Made by a program: the position numbers and the translations under genes. Shown one piece after another: positions 39,176 through 49,351 of a stretch of 64,000 nucleotides of DNA. Position 1 is the first letter of the stretch. Each line of letters opens with the position of its first letter. The stretch is from Cryptomeria japonica (Eukaryota; Streptophyta; Pinopsida; Cupressales; Cupressaceae). The stretch lies in NCBI RefSeq assembly GCF_030272615.1, contig NC_081413.1:337087302-337151301 (forward strand), in the 5' to 3' direction. Under the pieces are notes generated by a model. The model saw only the letters and a program-made list of their open reading frames with translations, was not told where the DNA came from and did not search any database.

Positions 39176-41776
39176 TGGAAACCATTCAATGGAGCTCCCG
39201 TAACAAAGTACCAAAACAAAATGAACAAATAGAGAGTTTGGTACCACTGGTTCCACTCCATAGGGCACACTTCTCGGGCATGCTAGTCTCTCTTACCTCA
39301 AATATCTGAAGATCATATCATCAAGAATTTTTTGTCTCATCATGCAAGGTACATGGAGGGTATCTATGGGGTACGATCCGCACACCCGAAACCAATAAAC
39401 ATGAGATTTGGGCTACTAAGTTGGTTCTTATTGTAAGTTTCGAGAGATCTCGATCCAATGACGAATTCTCTGAGCAAGCCACTTAAGGCTTTAGTTAAGC
39501 TTATCGGTGTAGGGAAGGCCCCCACATACGTCAAATTCACTTACACTCTACCCGCTTGAACAATATGTTTATATAGCGGCTCAAAAAAATCGCTCGAGAG
39601 TACGCTGGGAAAGATGATATCCCGAACACATCCCAATTCTAAGTACCTTTGTGGGGTGATGAAATCCCCAGTCAAAGATACCCCTCACTACTGAAAAGAA
39701 AAAGTGGGTGTTGTTATCATCTTTCTCTCTCTCCCAAGACCCCGAAGGCGGGTGGAAAGTGATGCTCTGCAAAAAGGATTAGAAAATCTGTTTGATGGCA
39801 ACACACACAAGAGCACAAGAAACAAACGTTAGTGTTAGCAACAAAAGATTATCCTAAACAGGCATATCAAGAGAGATATTAAGCATGAAATAGAAAGCAT
39901 ATAAACATAGAATAAAATAGCTAATCAAGATGCTCATAGTTTCTCCTCCCTTGTTCCTCTCCTCTCCAAGTCCCAAATGAGTGTAGCTCTCAGCTTTTAG
40001 CACTAGCCATGGATGCCATATGGAGATTCAAGATAGTTGAATATGATAAGCAAATGCTATGCAAGTGTAGATAGTGATGCTATGAGAAAGCTCTATGCTA
40101 ATACCAGTATAACAACAATACTCTAATGCTTCTCTTTCTTGCTTGAGGAGAAGGGTTCTATTTATAGAAGAAATGGGGAAATGAAGGGTTAAGATTGAAT
40201 GGTTTAATCAAGGGCCAAGTTTGAAAGTTGGGGATCCATGTGCACAATTGGCACCAATAAAATGGTGACAAGTGTCAACATAGGATTGGGTTGAGAGAAG
40301 AGGTTGGAGGCATTAAAGGCCTGAGAAGACCTCATGGTTATCTAGAGGCTAAGGGTCAAGTCCAAATTAAGATTACCCACTGGATTAAGAGTTAATCCAA
40401 GGATAAACCTTTGTGCAAATGTTTAAGAGATAATCATGGTCAAAGCATTAATGGCCTGATGAGACCTTTGGGTTGGGTAGAGGTTGAGTCAAAACAAATG
40501 TTTTAACCATGTGGGAGGGTTTGAGGTAACCATTAATGGTTATTGGAGACTTTGGGGATTAAGTGGTTGAAGGTTGAAAGCCTTCAATGGTTATCAAAGA
40601 CTTTGAGCCATTTAGTGGTTGAAGGTTGAAAGCCTTTAATGGTTATCAAAGACTTTGAGGGTTTGAGAAGTGACATCCCTTTTGCTTAGGAATGTGACAA
40701 AGTTTAGAGAAGGGGTTAGGTTATTTAGAAGTGATTAGAAAATTCTAGAAGGGGTTTAGGCATGCAAGTGGATTTTGTAGGAAAATGCAAGTGGGAGAAA
40801 TTTTGGTATTTTCAATTAAAATAAAATCATTTATTTCAATTAAATGGTGTAATTTGCATTTGGATAAATATTCAAATAAATATTAATTTATTTAAATGAG
40901 AAAAATGAAGATAAAGCATTAAAATGCTTGAAGACTTTGAGGGAAACCATTAAAGGCTTGAAGACTTTAAGGAAAACCATTAAAGTCTTAAGAAGACTAT
41001 AGAAGGAAGCCATCAAGTTTGAATACTTTAAGGGAAACCATTAAAGGTTTCAAGTGGGTGAGGATAAATAGGATTTTAAATAAATAATTTATTTAAAATA
41101 GTTGTGCAACTTGCTTTTGTAGGAAAATACAAGTGGGTGGAGGATAAAGGTGATTTAAATAAATTATTTATTTAAAATAATTGTGCAACTTGCTTTTGTA
41201 GGAAAATACAAGTGGGTGGAGGATAAAGGTGATTTAAATAAATTATTTATTTAAAATAGTTGTGCAACTTGCTTTTGTAGGAAAATACAAGTGGGTGGAG
41301 GATAAAGGTGATTTAAATAAATTATTTATTTAAAATAATTGTGCAACTTGCTTTTGTAGGAAAATACAAGTGGGTGGAGGATAAAGGTGATTTAAATAAA
41401 TTATTTATTTAAAATAGTTGTGCAACTTGCATTTGTAGGAAAATGCAAGTGGGTAGAGGATAAAGGTTATTTAAATAAATGTTAATTTATTTAAATGTGA
41501 GAGGTGGGATTTTGGGGGATTTAAATAAATATTAATTTATTTAAATGTGAGAGAAGATTTAATTAACTAAATATGATTTATTTATTTAATTAATGGTCTG
41601 AATTTGGTTAAGTGAATTAAATCAAATAAATTGAATAATTTATTTAATTAATAGGAGAAGAGGGTTAAGATGAATTAATTAAATATATTAATTTAATTAA
41701 TTATTAATTGATGGTTAAATAATCAAATAAATATTAAATATTCATTTAATTAAGTGGACAGATTTATGTGACTACA
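39176..41776 (-). mobile_element. Solo-LTR-like unit with GAAAG target duplication
   Basis: Starts TGGAAACC and ends GTGACTACA on the plus strand, with GAAAG on both sides (39171-39175 and 41777-41781). On the minus strand it begins TGTAGTCACA and has a TATA box, GCTATATAAAC, near 39567-39577, about 2.2 kb in. That fits a long U3 followed by R/U5 of a single 2.6 kb LTR. No coding region was found. It shares sequence with the oppositely oriented LTR at 34005-36630. It contains a 79 bp tandem array (41102-41475). Confidence 0.7.
41102..41475. repeat. 79 bp tandem array, about five units
   Basis: TTGTGCAACTTGC begins at 41102, 41181, 41260, 41339 and 41418, an exact 79 bp period. Each unit holds an AT palindrome (AATAAATTATTTATTT) and an inverted-repeat core (ACTTGCTTTTGTAGGAAAAT with ACAAGT after it). 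Adjacent units are nearly identical, and degenerate relatives extend to either side. Confidence 0.95.
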
Positions 41777-41781
41777 GAAAG

Positions 41782-42992
41782 GTACTTAATGCAACAATAG
41801 GTCCACCCAAGACACCAAAAAGTTCTTTTTCCCTTAAATATCGCAATGTGTGATTTATTCTATTCATAAGCCAGATTCACGTCAATTTTAAAGCCCAAAC
41901 TGAGGTGTGAGATATGCATGTGCATGTCTATTTTAAACACCAAAGTGAAGTGTGAGATCATGCATGCCAATTTTAAACCCAAAATTTATTTTAAGTACCA
42001 AGGTGAAGTGTGAGATCATGCATGTCAATTTTAATCCCAAGATTTATTTCAAGCACCAAGATGAAGTGTGAGATCATAATCCCAAAATCCAAAAGTGGGT
42101 TAACCCTAAAGGATCCTACAATCAAATTATTAGTGGTTTCCAAATTTAATATGGGATGATCAAGCCTTCTCTGTAATTCCACCACACGCTGCAAACAGGG
42201 AATTAGTAACTAGAAAAACACACAGAAAGTCAAACTACCTATCAAATGAATGTGTGATACTATTTCAGCAAATGCGTAATGATGTCTAGGCGATTGCGTG
42301 ATGATAACTGGACGAATGCGTTAATCTGACAGGGTGAATGCGTGAAACTAACAGGATGAATGCGTGACAGATAAAAAAAAGAAGAAGCTTAAACTTCACC
42401 AGAAACCTGTAAAATAGACTATGAGGCCCTAGTCAAATCTCTCATCAACCATTCTATATTAATCAAGTCATATTTCACTGTGTATGATAGAACAAGGTTG
42501 TTGTATTTGTCTATATCTTGTTGGTCCTCTAGGTCTTGTATTCTCTTTTTTGCCTTTAGGATTCGCTGGTAACTTATGGCCTGCCTCCTTTGTTTTGTTG
42601 TTCTTCGAGCACCTGAAATCTTAAACTTTACCTTATGTGCCATGAGATGTTATATTGAAAGTATCATATAAGGATAAAAAATCTTCAGATTTGCAAAATT
42701 TAATGCAAAATTTAGAAAGGACGGAGAATTAAAAAAAACAAAAAAAAACAGAACGCCTAGATATGAATAATGAATGTGTAATGTTATCTAGGAGAACACG
42801 TTAAGGTATTAGCATGAATGTGTGATCTTGTCTGATTGAATGCATAATTCTATTTATGCGATTGTGTGATATTATTTGCATGAATGCGTAATATTTAAAT
42901 CCGCCTTTGAAATCCATACAAAACCTGCAAAAAATCTGAAAATCCGTACGATCCTGCAAAATCACACAAGAAACACGGAGGGTTAATTAGTT
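41782..42992 (-). other. 5' leader of the non-autonomous Tat-like element
   Basis: Lies between the candidate primer-binding site and the inserted LTR unit. It contains a GAATGCGTGA repeat field and one small basic ORF (42643-42419, 74 codons, start MAHKVKFKISGARRTTKQRR) that I cannot assign. The ORF could be the start of a gag-like frame or chance. Confidence 0.4.
42240..42900. repeat. Dispersed GAATGCGTGA-type repeats
   Basis: In 42255-42370 the word GAATGCGT or GATTGCGT recurs about every 20-28 bp (GCGATTGCGTGATGATAACT, GACGAATGCGTTAATCTGAC, GGTGAATGCGTGAAACTAAC, GATGAATGCGTGACAG). Decayed versions (GAATGTGTGA, GAATGCATAA, GATTGTGTGA) recur at 42765-42890. They sit in the leader of the element. 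Confidence 0.75.
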
Positions 42993-43010
42993 GCGTCGAG
43001 TTCACCAAAA
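42993..43010 (-). promoter_or_regulatory. Candidate primer-binding site
   Basis: The minus strand reads TTTTGGTGAACTCGACGC just inside the 5' LTR. The TGG start and position fit a primer-binding site. I do not assign the tRNA. Confidence 0.5.
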
Positions 43011-44239
43011 TATCGTATGCTTAAAATTATCATTGCTTAACTAGAAATAATAAAGAAAATCACGAATCCCTATTCTAGCTAAAGAATTCAAACAACATCA
43101 ATAGAATAACACAATCAAAGCAATAAGGATGTAAAATATCAATTAAGACTGACTATCCCATGATCGCATGTGGCTTCCATTGTTCTTCTCTTCTTCATGG
43201 TATGATGGCTCTCACATATTATGCTGCCAACCTGCAATTGACACAAAGATTCAAAGTTCATGATTGTTGAAAATGGAGAATTGATCCTGAATTTATAGAT
43301 TTTTTGAGAGGATTGAATGATAGTTTGAACAAAATGATCAAGAGGTGGAACTCAGATGAGCTCACATACTGATTGATAGTTGAACTATTGCTTTGGAGGT
43401 GGAACATAATAGATTGAATAGTTAATTGAGTTAACTGATTGAGAAAAAAATTGATTGAAAAATGAAAAGAATGATTGGAGGAGAATTAAAGAATGATGTA
43501 ATTAATCGATTAATTGAAATAATCAATTAAAATAGATGGAATAGTTAACTGATTGAAAGCATTTTGGGAAAAAGCAAAGTGGAAGATACAAATAGAGATT
43601 GGAAAGATAATGATTTAATTAATTAATTAATTGAATTAATCAATTTAGTATGTGCTTGCACTTTGACTTTGATTTTCAATTTAATCTTTGCATGAGAATT
43701 GATTTAAATATTGAATTTATTTTAAATTCAATTTATTATTTGAATATATTTAGAACTTTGACTCTGATTTTCAATTTGATTTTTGAAATCATGCACATGT
43801 ATTTGAAATTAGATGAATTTAGAAGAATATGAATTTGGGGAATTAATGAAATTAGAAGAATTAATGAAATTAAATGAAATTAGGAGAATTAATGAAATTA
43901 AATGAAATTAGACGAAATTAGAATTTGGGAATTAATTATTTAATTAAATAATTTTAGGAAACTATTTAATTATTTAGAAATTCGATTTCATTAAATAATA
44001 AAGATTATTCAATTAAAGGAATTAAAAACATAATTAATTAAATAGTTAATATTTAATTAATATTAAGAAAAAGGTTATTGATTAATTGATGAGAAGATAG
44101 AAATTGAAATGATTAGAAATATGATGATAAAGAAATATGAATTTAGAAGAATAAGATTAATTAATTTAATTAAATAATTATTCAATCAATTAGACGAATA
44201 ATTAGTACATGATTAATGAGATATTTTTAGGTGTCTACA
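43011..44239 (-). repeat. 5' LTR of the non-autonomous Tat-like element
   Basis: Homologous to 30553-31693 along its length, with a minus-strand TATA box (CTATAAATT) near 43290-43298 and extra AATTAATGAAATTA-type repeats at 43840-43920. The right end GTGTCTACA is followed by the duplicated CATAC. The inner end is placed only to within a few bases. Confidence 0.85.
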
Positions 44240-44244
44240 CATAC

Positions 44245-44600
44245 ATTATTCTATAACGTTATGACATCATCACGATCAAAAGAAAATTTATCCCAATGTG
44301 GTCCCTCATCGTATCTAGGATTCAAGATGCCAAGATCCCAAGGACTTGAGGGCTGATTGTTTTATTTAGAGAAAATATGTACCTCATGTATGATTGAATC
44401 TCTAAACAAATCTCTCTCCAAGTCGCCAATATTGAAGTTGTCATGAACACCCTTCTAAATATGTTTGGTTTAGATGTCAAACCTAGACCCACTTAAGCTA
44501 TCATCACTTAAATATACTCCACTAGAAGCATCAAGGGACCTAATAGTTTCAAAAACATCACCGAATAATCTTGTTAATATTAGTTGCATGCATGTCTAAT
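44245..44600 (-). pseudogene. Unidentified decayed coding block, upstream part
   Basis: The minus strand keeps one frame with few stops, including GDVFETIRSLDASSGVYLSD, DNFNIGDLERDLFRDS, SPWDLGILNPRYDEGPHWDK and FSFDRDDVITL. Removing the CATAC-flanked element and one target copy brings this frame in phase with the stretch starting at 30547. It follows the PDS5-like part with one frame change. Family unknown. Confidence 0.5.
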
Positions 44601-44679
44601 GAGTCATCCTCAGGCTCAATCATACACTCTTCGTGAGGTGAGGAAATCTCTCCATCCAAATGCTTTGCTATCAAATCTT

Positions 44680-45456
44680 TTCCATCCACCTGCTCCTCAT
44701 TAACCAAATAATGTTCCAAATTCTCACATTGTTTGAACACACTGTCGACCAAGTCATATGAAACTAAAGAAATATCATATTCTTTCTTCTCAACAACCAG
44801 CAACACAGATAAAAGGATTGGGGGATATCATCACTTTCATTAAGGATTAGGGCCATAATAGTTCGCATAGAAAAATATTTAATTTCTTCATGCTCTTCAC
44901 TGATTGAAAATATGAAACAATGAAGAATAAGATCATCATAATTTAAATAAATCAAAAGAAAACAAGATATGACTTTTTCCATCACTTTTAATATTTTAAC
45001 CTTCTTGCCAAAGAAGGGTCTTTTTATATCATATAACCCATGAAGTTTCTCTACAATCAGCTATAGTATCTCCCTTAGAATGCCATCATTGTAGGATACT
45101 TTATGAGATAAGATTCTAATAATATAATTGAGGCTTTAAGTCACAAAAAGCCTTACCTCTATGTTAGGATGTCTCATGAACTTTGGCTTAATCAAACAAG
45201 TCATTCATGGCTTCATTGCCCAAAGCCTTTTTTTGCAATCGGATTGATCCATTATAGACAAACCATCCTCTACTACCTCCAACATATTGAGAAAATGCTC
45301 CTTCATCTAATGTAGAAAATCAAGATCCCCACCTACAATATAAAACCTATCTCCAATATCCTCTTTTCTATTTGACTCCATGATTTTAATCATCTTTTCA
45401 ATGTTTGCTTGATTTTACCTAGAAAATTCAAGCAACAATTTTATTTTTCCTTCCAT
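44680..45456 (-). pseudogene. PDS5-like sister-chromatid cohesion protein fragment, degenerate
   Basis: From an ATG at 45456 the minus strand reads in one frame to about 44830 with five stops, then shifts once. Segments resemble the N-terminal HEAT-repeat part of plant PDS5 proteins in order: IMDQSDCKKRLWAMKP; IKPKFMRHPNIEVRLFVT; VSYNDGILREIL-stop-LIVE; PFFGKKVKILKVMEKVISCF; LNYDDLILHCFIFSI; SMRTIMALILNESDDI; LSVLLVVEKKEYDISLV. PDS5 is a nuclear regulator of cohesin. Plant PDS5 genes are normally multi-exon, so the uninterrupted frame suggests a processed copy or a fragment captured by a transposon. The stop in LREIL-stop-LIVE is TAG where a Gln codon is expected. The match is from memory of the family. 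Confidence 0.65.
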
Positions 45457-45479
45457 GATCCATAATGAATAAATTTAAA

Positions 45480-46067
45480 ACTTTATTTAATACCCAAGCT
45501 ACATAACCCAAATAGGCTAGTAGGGTACTCTATGCTCAAATACCACCATAAGATTCCTTCTAAATTTGCTATATTTTTTTTGCAATTCTAGGCATTGAGA
45601 ATTATGCCAAACATTTGGCATGCCCTTGATAAGGTTTATTTGAAAGTTATCAAGTTTCTCATTTGCAATGCAGTAATGTTTGTTTTGGAAGCTTGCAATG
45701 TTGTGAAAATTTATATTAAGTTTGGCATTCATAACAAAAAACATGTCCCATTGAACCAATTAGAAACATGATGAAATTTATAATTATACTACTGCAATCA
45801 ATCTCATAAATGAGGGTTATGCATTAAATCATCAACTGGTATATCTTTGATAGGAAATAGATTCATTGCATTGCATCATTGATCAATGGACAAATCCATG
45901 ACATGATCCTCAAAGTTTGATTTAGATTGTTTAAATATATATAAAATATTTCCTTTGTCCTATTTCAATTTAAAAGCTCATATCAAAATTTGTTCTTTCA
46001 TTGTTGTTCTAAGAATGAGAGAAACCAACATTTCGAAAGATAAAACTACAAGTTAACATCATATCTC
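45480..46067. repeat. Intergenic DNA with a third partial copy of the 890 bp repeat
   Basis: 45900-46067 resembles 25880-26040 (CTCAAAGTTTGATTTAGA, then TTCTTTCATTGTTGTTCTAAG, then AAGTTAACATCATATCTCATG). The copy stops exactly where the RNase H fragment begins, so it marks an insertion or recombination point. Confidence 0.6.
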
Positions 46068-46460
46068 ATGAATGGGGCGGCGAAGGGTAATCCGGGTCCG
46101 GCTGGGTGTGGGGGAGTGATTAGGGATAGTAATAACATTTGTATCTTAGTTGTGGCTCTCCCATTGGGTATCCATACTAACCACATTTTCAAAGCCATAG
46201 GAGCCTATCAAGCCCTCTTGACTGCCAAACAGATGAATTGTACTAAGGGTTGGATTGAAGGGGACTTCGAAAATATTATCCAATATCTTAAAAAAGAAGC
46301 AAATTGCTCTTGGAATATTGCTAATTGGATATATTTATCTCATTCAATTATCAATTCTTTTGAAGAATGTCCAATTTCTCATACTTATAGAGAAAATAAG
46401 AAGGTGACGGACTATTTTCTGAACCTAGGAGTTAAAGCCCATGAAAAACTAATTTGGTGA
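46068..46460 (+). pseudogene. LINE-type RNase H domain fragment
   Basis: A 130-codon frame starts directly at the domain: NGAAKGNPGPAGCGGVIRDS, then GIHTNHIFKAIGAYQALLTA, KGWIEGDFENIIQYLK and SHTYRENKKVTDYFLNLGV. This is the RNase H found at the C-terminus of plant LINE reverse transcriptases and related RVT_3 proteins. The aspartate of the first motif (usually DGA) reads NGA, and the Glu expected in the second (AEA..A) is not seen; the GD of the third remains. The upstream RT is absent, so this is a 5'-truncated relic, with local GC content well above its surroundings. Confidence 0.75.
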
Positions 46461-46699
46461 AAAGGAGATAAATTGAATGATGAAGTGAGGGGGTTAATTA
46501 GGATAGATAACCTCGCCAGCCGTGAAGTTAAGTTGCAATGATTATTTTTATGATTTCTAAATCACCCTTGCGATTTTTTGAAATTAGAATTAATTGTGTG
46601 TGGCGTGTGAAGGATATTTCTTGGGAGAGTAATAGTAATTTCTATTCTAGAGCCTTCTTCCCACATGTTTTCTGAGTAATTTTAGGGTCAAAACGCATT

Positions 46700-48374
46700 C
46701 ACAAACAGTTTGGAACCAAATTCTGGTTGCAAAATTTCAGTGGTTTGGCTATTCGTAGATTGGTTTTCGGGCATAGTGGTTGTGATAAAATGGGGGGAGA
46801 TTTGAAGCATGTGGAGCCCATGGATTGCACAACATTGAAAAACAATCAAACTATTTGGTGAATTTTGGAGAAAGGTGGCTTTACTATTTACATTGAGAAG
46901 TTACTTGGGGTGAAAGCTAAGGTTACTAAAGATTTTGTCAAAAACTATAATAAGGGCTCTGTTAACCTTTTTGGTAGAGAAATTGTCATCAATGAGGACC
47001 TTATTCAAGAGGTCATCGGGCTCTCTACTAATGGTTCCAAGTTCTATAAAGACATGAAATTCTCTAAGAATGTGGTTAAACTCTTCCCTAAGCAGGAGAA
47101 GGAGAGGAAAAATTTGGTGAGAGATGGGACTACTAGCTACAACACTATGAAGATCAAGTCCAATGGGGTGTTGTCCTGAAGGTGATCATGGAGTATGTCA
47201 CTCTTGATGGGAGGTACACGAGAGCCTTTTCCTACCATTTTTCTCTCCTAAACCATTTGTTGCATAAGGTGAGAATTTCATTCCCCTTTTTTCTTGTGAG
47301 ATCTTTAAATACCAGCATTGTTGATCACAAGAAGGATCCTATCAAAAACCCTATTTTTCATGAAGGTCTCATCCTTCTTATCTTTGATCATGTGAAATCT
47401 TTGTCGCCTATGACTCCCCCCCCTCATGAGGTTAATTTTGATATGAAGGACTCTCACTCTTTGGAGGATGAGTACCATACTGAGATTGAGGATGAGGATT
47501 TCATTCCCTCTTTGGCCACTCCTAAAAACAAGGGGAACACTAGTGTTGTTAAGAGCCCTAAATCTAAAAACCCTCATAGATATTTCTCCCCCTTGTTCAT
47601 CAGATTGATCCTAACCTTGTTGGTGCTTTGATTGACAATCTTCATAGTCAGGGTAAGAGTCCTTCTCCCTCTGCTTCTAGTGAATCCCTTCCTGATCAAA
47701 ACCTTGAGAAACAACAATCCTTTCCGAGCTCTATTGAACCCTCTTCGCATTTGCTCTGTTCTGATAAGGATTCTGTTAATGATGTTCTTTCTCTGGCCAG
47801 AAATGGGGCTGTGGATAGTTTTAAGATTTTTAAATGGATTTTTCATGAGATTAAGGACATCTAGCTAAAACAAAGAGCTGGCAACAATAGTTTGGAAATT
47901 GTCAAAGATAAAGTCAAGTAGATGGAGAAATTGCAGGTGTCAGATGAGATGACCCCTAGGTCTAAGAAGGATATGGCCTCTATCATGGAATGTCTTAAAA
48001 CTACTATCGATGGAGGCTTTTTGACAATTTCAAGAAGGGCTATGAAGCTAGGATGGAAACTTTAGAAAATAAAAATTCTAAAATCAAGGAATCCATCAAT
48101 ATGGTTGTTAAAAATAGTCGTGGGGTGATTGGTTCCACTGTGGAAAGCTTTAAGAATATGATCAACAACTTTGAAGAGCAGTTCAGTTGAAGAAAGTGGT
48201 GGATATGAACGCTAATACTAAGCATGATACTTCTTCAGGACCCAACAAAAGGATCAGAGATACATTGAAGAGAAAGGAAGATGGACCTCCCCCTGACTTT
48301 TAGAAGCTCAAGAAGATCACTGACACAATGATTGTGATTAAAAAAGAGATGGAACAACCCATGAAATTGCTAGA
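46700..48374 (+). pseudogene. Unrecognised decayed protein with coiled-coil tail
   Basis: Three open pieces (46865-47179, 47182-47631 and 47628-47864) read as one protein after two single-base frame changes (near 47158 and 47590) and one in-frame TGA at 46859-46861, after TIW. The N-terminal part has NLFGREIVINEDLIQEVIGL, KVIMEYVTLDGRYTRAF and SYHFSLLNHLLHKVRISFPF. An acidic linker follows (EDEYHTEIEDEDFIPS), then a Ser/Pro-rich part, and Lys/Glu-rich helical sequence to a stop near 48374. The fold outline (a 'GL..DG' motif followed by helices) resembles transposon-associated plant proteins, but I cannot name the family. Confidence 0.5.
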
Positions 48375-48399
48375 CTAGGGTTGATGTTCTGGTGTTGGT

Positions 48400-48990
48400 T
48401 CTCTACTGGCTTTTATGTGTCTTGTGTTTTTTTTGTTTTCTATTTTTGGTAAAAGTGGCAAGCCACTAATATATTAATTTATAAAGAAGAGTACAAAAAC
48501 CAGTTCAAAGGGCAACCCGGGAGGAAAGAGCTAGTAAGAAAACCTCCAATTAAAGGCCCAAAATATACCATATTAACCTAACTAAAATAAAGAAGGAAAT
48601 ATTACATGTTCGATGCACTTTGTTTTGCAAGACTAAACTAAAAGGGGGAAAAGGGGGAAAAGAGGGAAAAGAGATTTATACAGATTTGTCCAATAACCCT
48701 CTAACACGAAACATATTACATAGCCAACATTGACCTCATTATTGAGAACAGGGTAGGCATCATTGGATTGTGAGTCTACCGACTTGCATATGTATCTGAT
48801 TTGTCCTTCGACCTTTGCATTGATTGGATCGACCAACTGCCTTATTTAATATCCTAGCATATCTGCTTGATCACTTGGAGTACACATGTCTTCACAGTAG
48901 TCGTCCAGGTTACTCGGTCAAGATAGGTCAACTGCCATGTGGACAATCGAGTTGCTCAAATCAGTTGATCTCCATACCATGAATAACCTT
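48400..48990 (-). other. Possible LINE 3' end, otherwise empty
   Basis: The minus strand around 48440-48560 reads CCCTTTGAACTGGTTTTTGT, then ACTCTTCTTTATAAATTAAT, then GTGGCTTGCCACTTTTACC, a phrase like the 3' ends of plant LINEs. This is a resemblance only; no poly(A) or target duplication was seen. Confidence 0.3.
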
Positions 48991-48991
48991 C

Positions 48992-49351
48992 TTGTTATGC
49001 AGACATATTGCACGTATTGGGTTTACAGTTAAACACTTATGTCGAACAACTTTGTCAATTGGATTTTTCTACCCTCATGTTCATCACCATAATTATCCTG
49101 AAGTCACACCTTATCCCTTCATCAACATAACAATCATTGTCAAGCATACCTCTCACATTTATACCGCCTTCACAACCTATCTCGTTGACCTTGTGATGCC
49201 TTTAGTTCCTTTTGCTGGCATGATTTACTCTGATAGGAAAATCATCTTTGATTTCCCTTGTCGCCATAGGCTATCCCGAAGCACAATCACCATGTTGGCA
49301 GACCTTTTCGGATTAGGTTATCCCGAACTGAAAAAGCTTCAAGCCAAATGA
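48992..49351 (+). CDS. Unrecognised 119-codon ORF
   Basis: Open frame with a His/Pro/Tyr-rich middle (YPHVHHHNYPEVTPYPFI), a hydrophobic stretch (TTYLVDLVMPLVPFAGMIY) and the end STITMLADLFGLGYPELKK. Its 3' third runs into the CCGATAGG/TATCCCGAA motif array. No promoter, start context or family supports it as a gene; it may be chance. Confidence 0.2.
   Translation: MLCRHIARIGFTVKHLCRTTLSIGFFYPHVHHHNYPEVTPYPFINITIIVKHTSHIYTAFTTYLVDLVMPLVPFAGMIYSDRKIIFDFPCRHRLSRSTITMLADLFGLGYPELKKLQAK

Larger units (their letters stand above)
30553..44239 (-). mobile_element. Non-autonomous Tat-like Ty3/gypsy element, 13.7 kb with nested insertions
   Basis: Related LTRs in direct orientation (30553-31693 and 43011-44239) are flanked by a CATAC duplication (30548-30552 and 44240-44244). 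The right outer end reads TGTAGACACC on the minus strand. The polypurine tract beside the left LTR shows minus orientation. After removing two nested LTR units, about 6 kb of internal DNA remains, in which I found no RT, integrase, RNase H or protease; the only long ORF is the N/Q/P-rich one at 37054-38118. The 3' internal part (32000-33000) shares phrases with the autonomous element at 55700-56650, such as GGTCGAGGTATGTGTGG-like and GGACTTTATATGATTTT, so it is probably a deletion derivative of a related family. Confidence 0.82.

Noticed and set aside
34005-41776. The LTR units at 34005 and 39176 as two LTRs of one element
   Set aside because: They are in opposite orientation, have different target duplications (CATGT, GAAAG) and lack a shared internal coding region, so they are separate insertions of related families.
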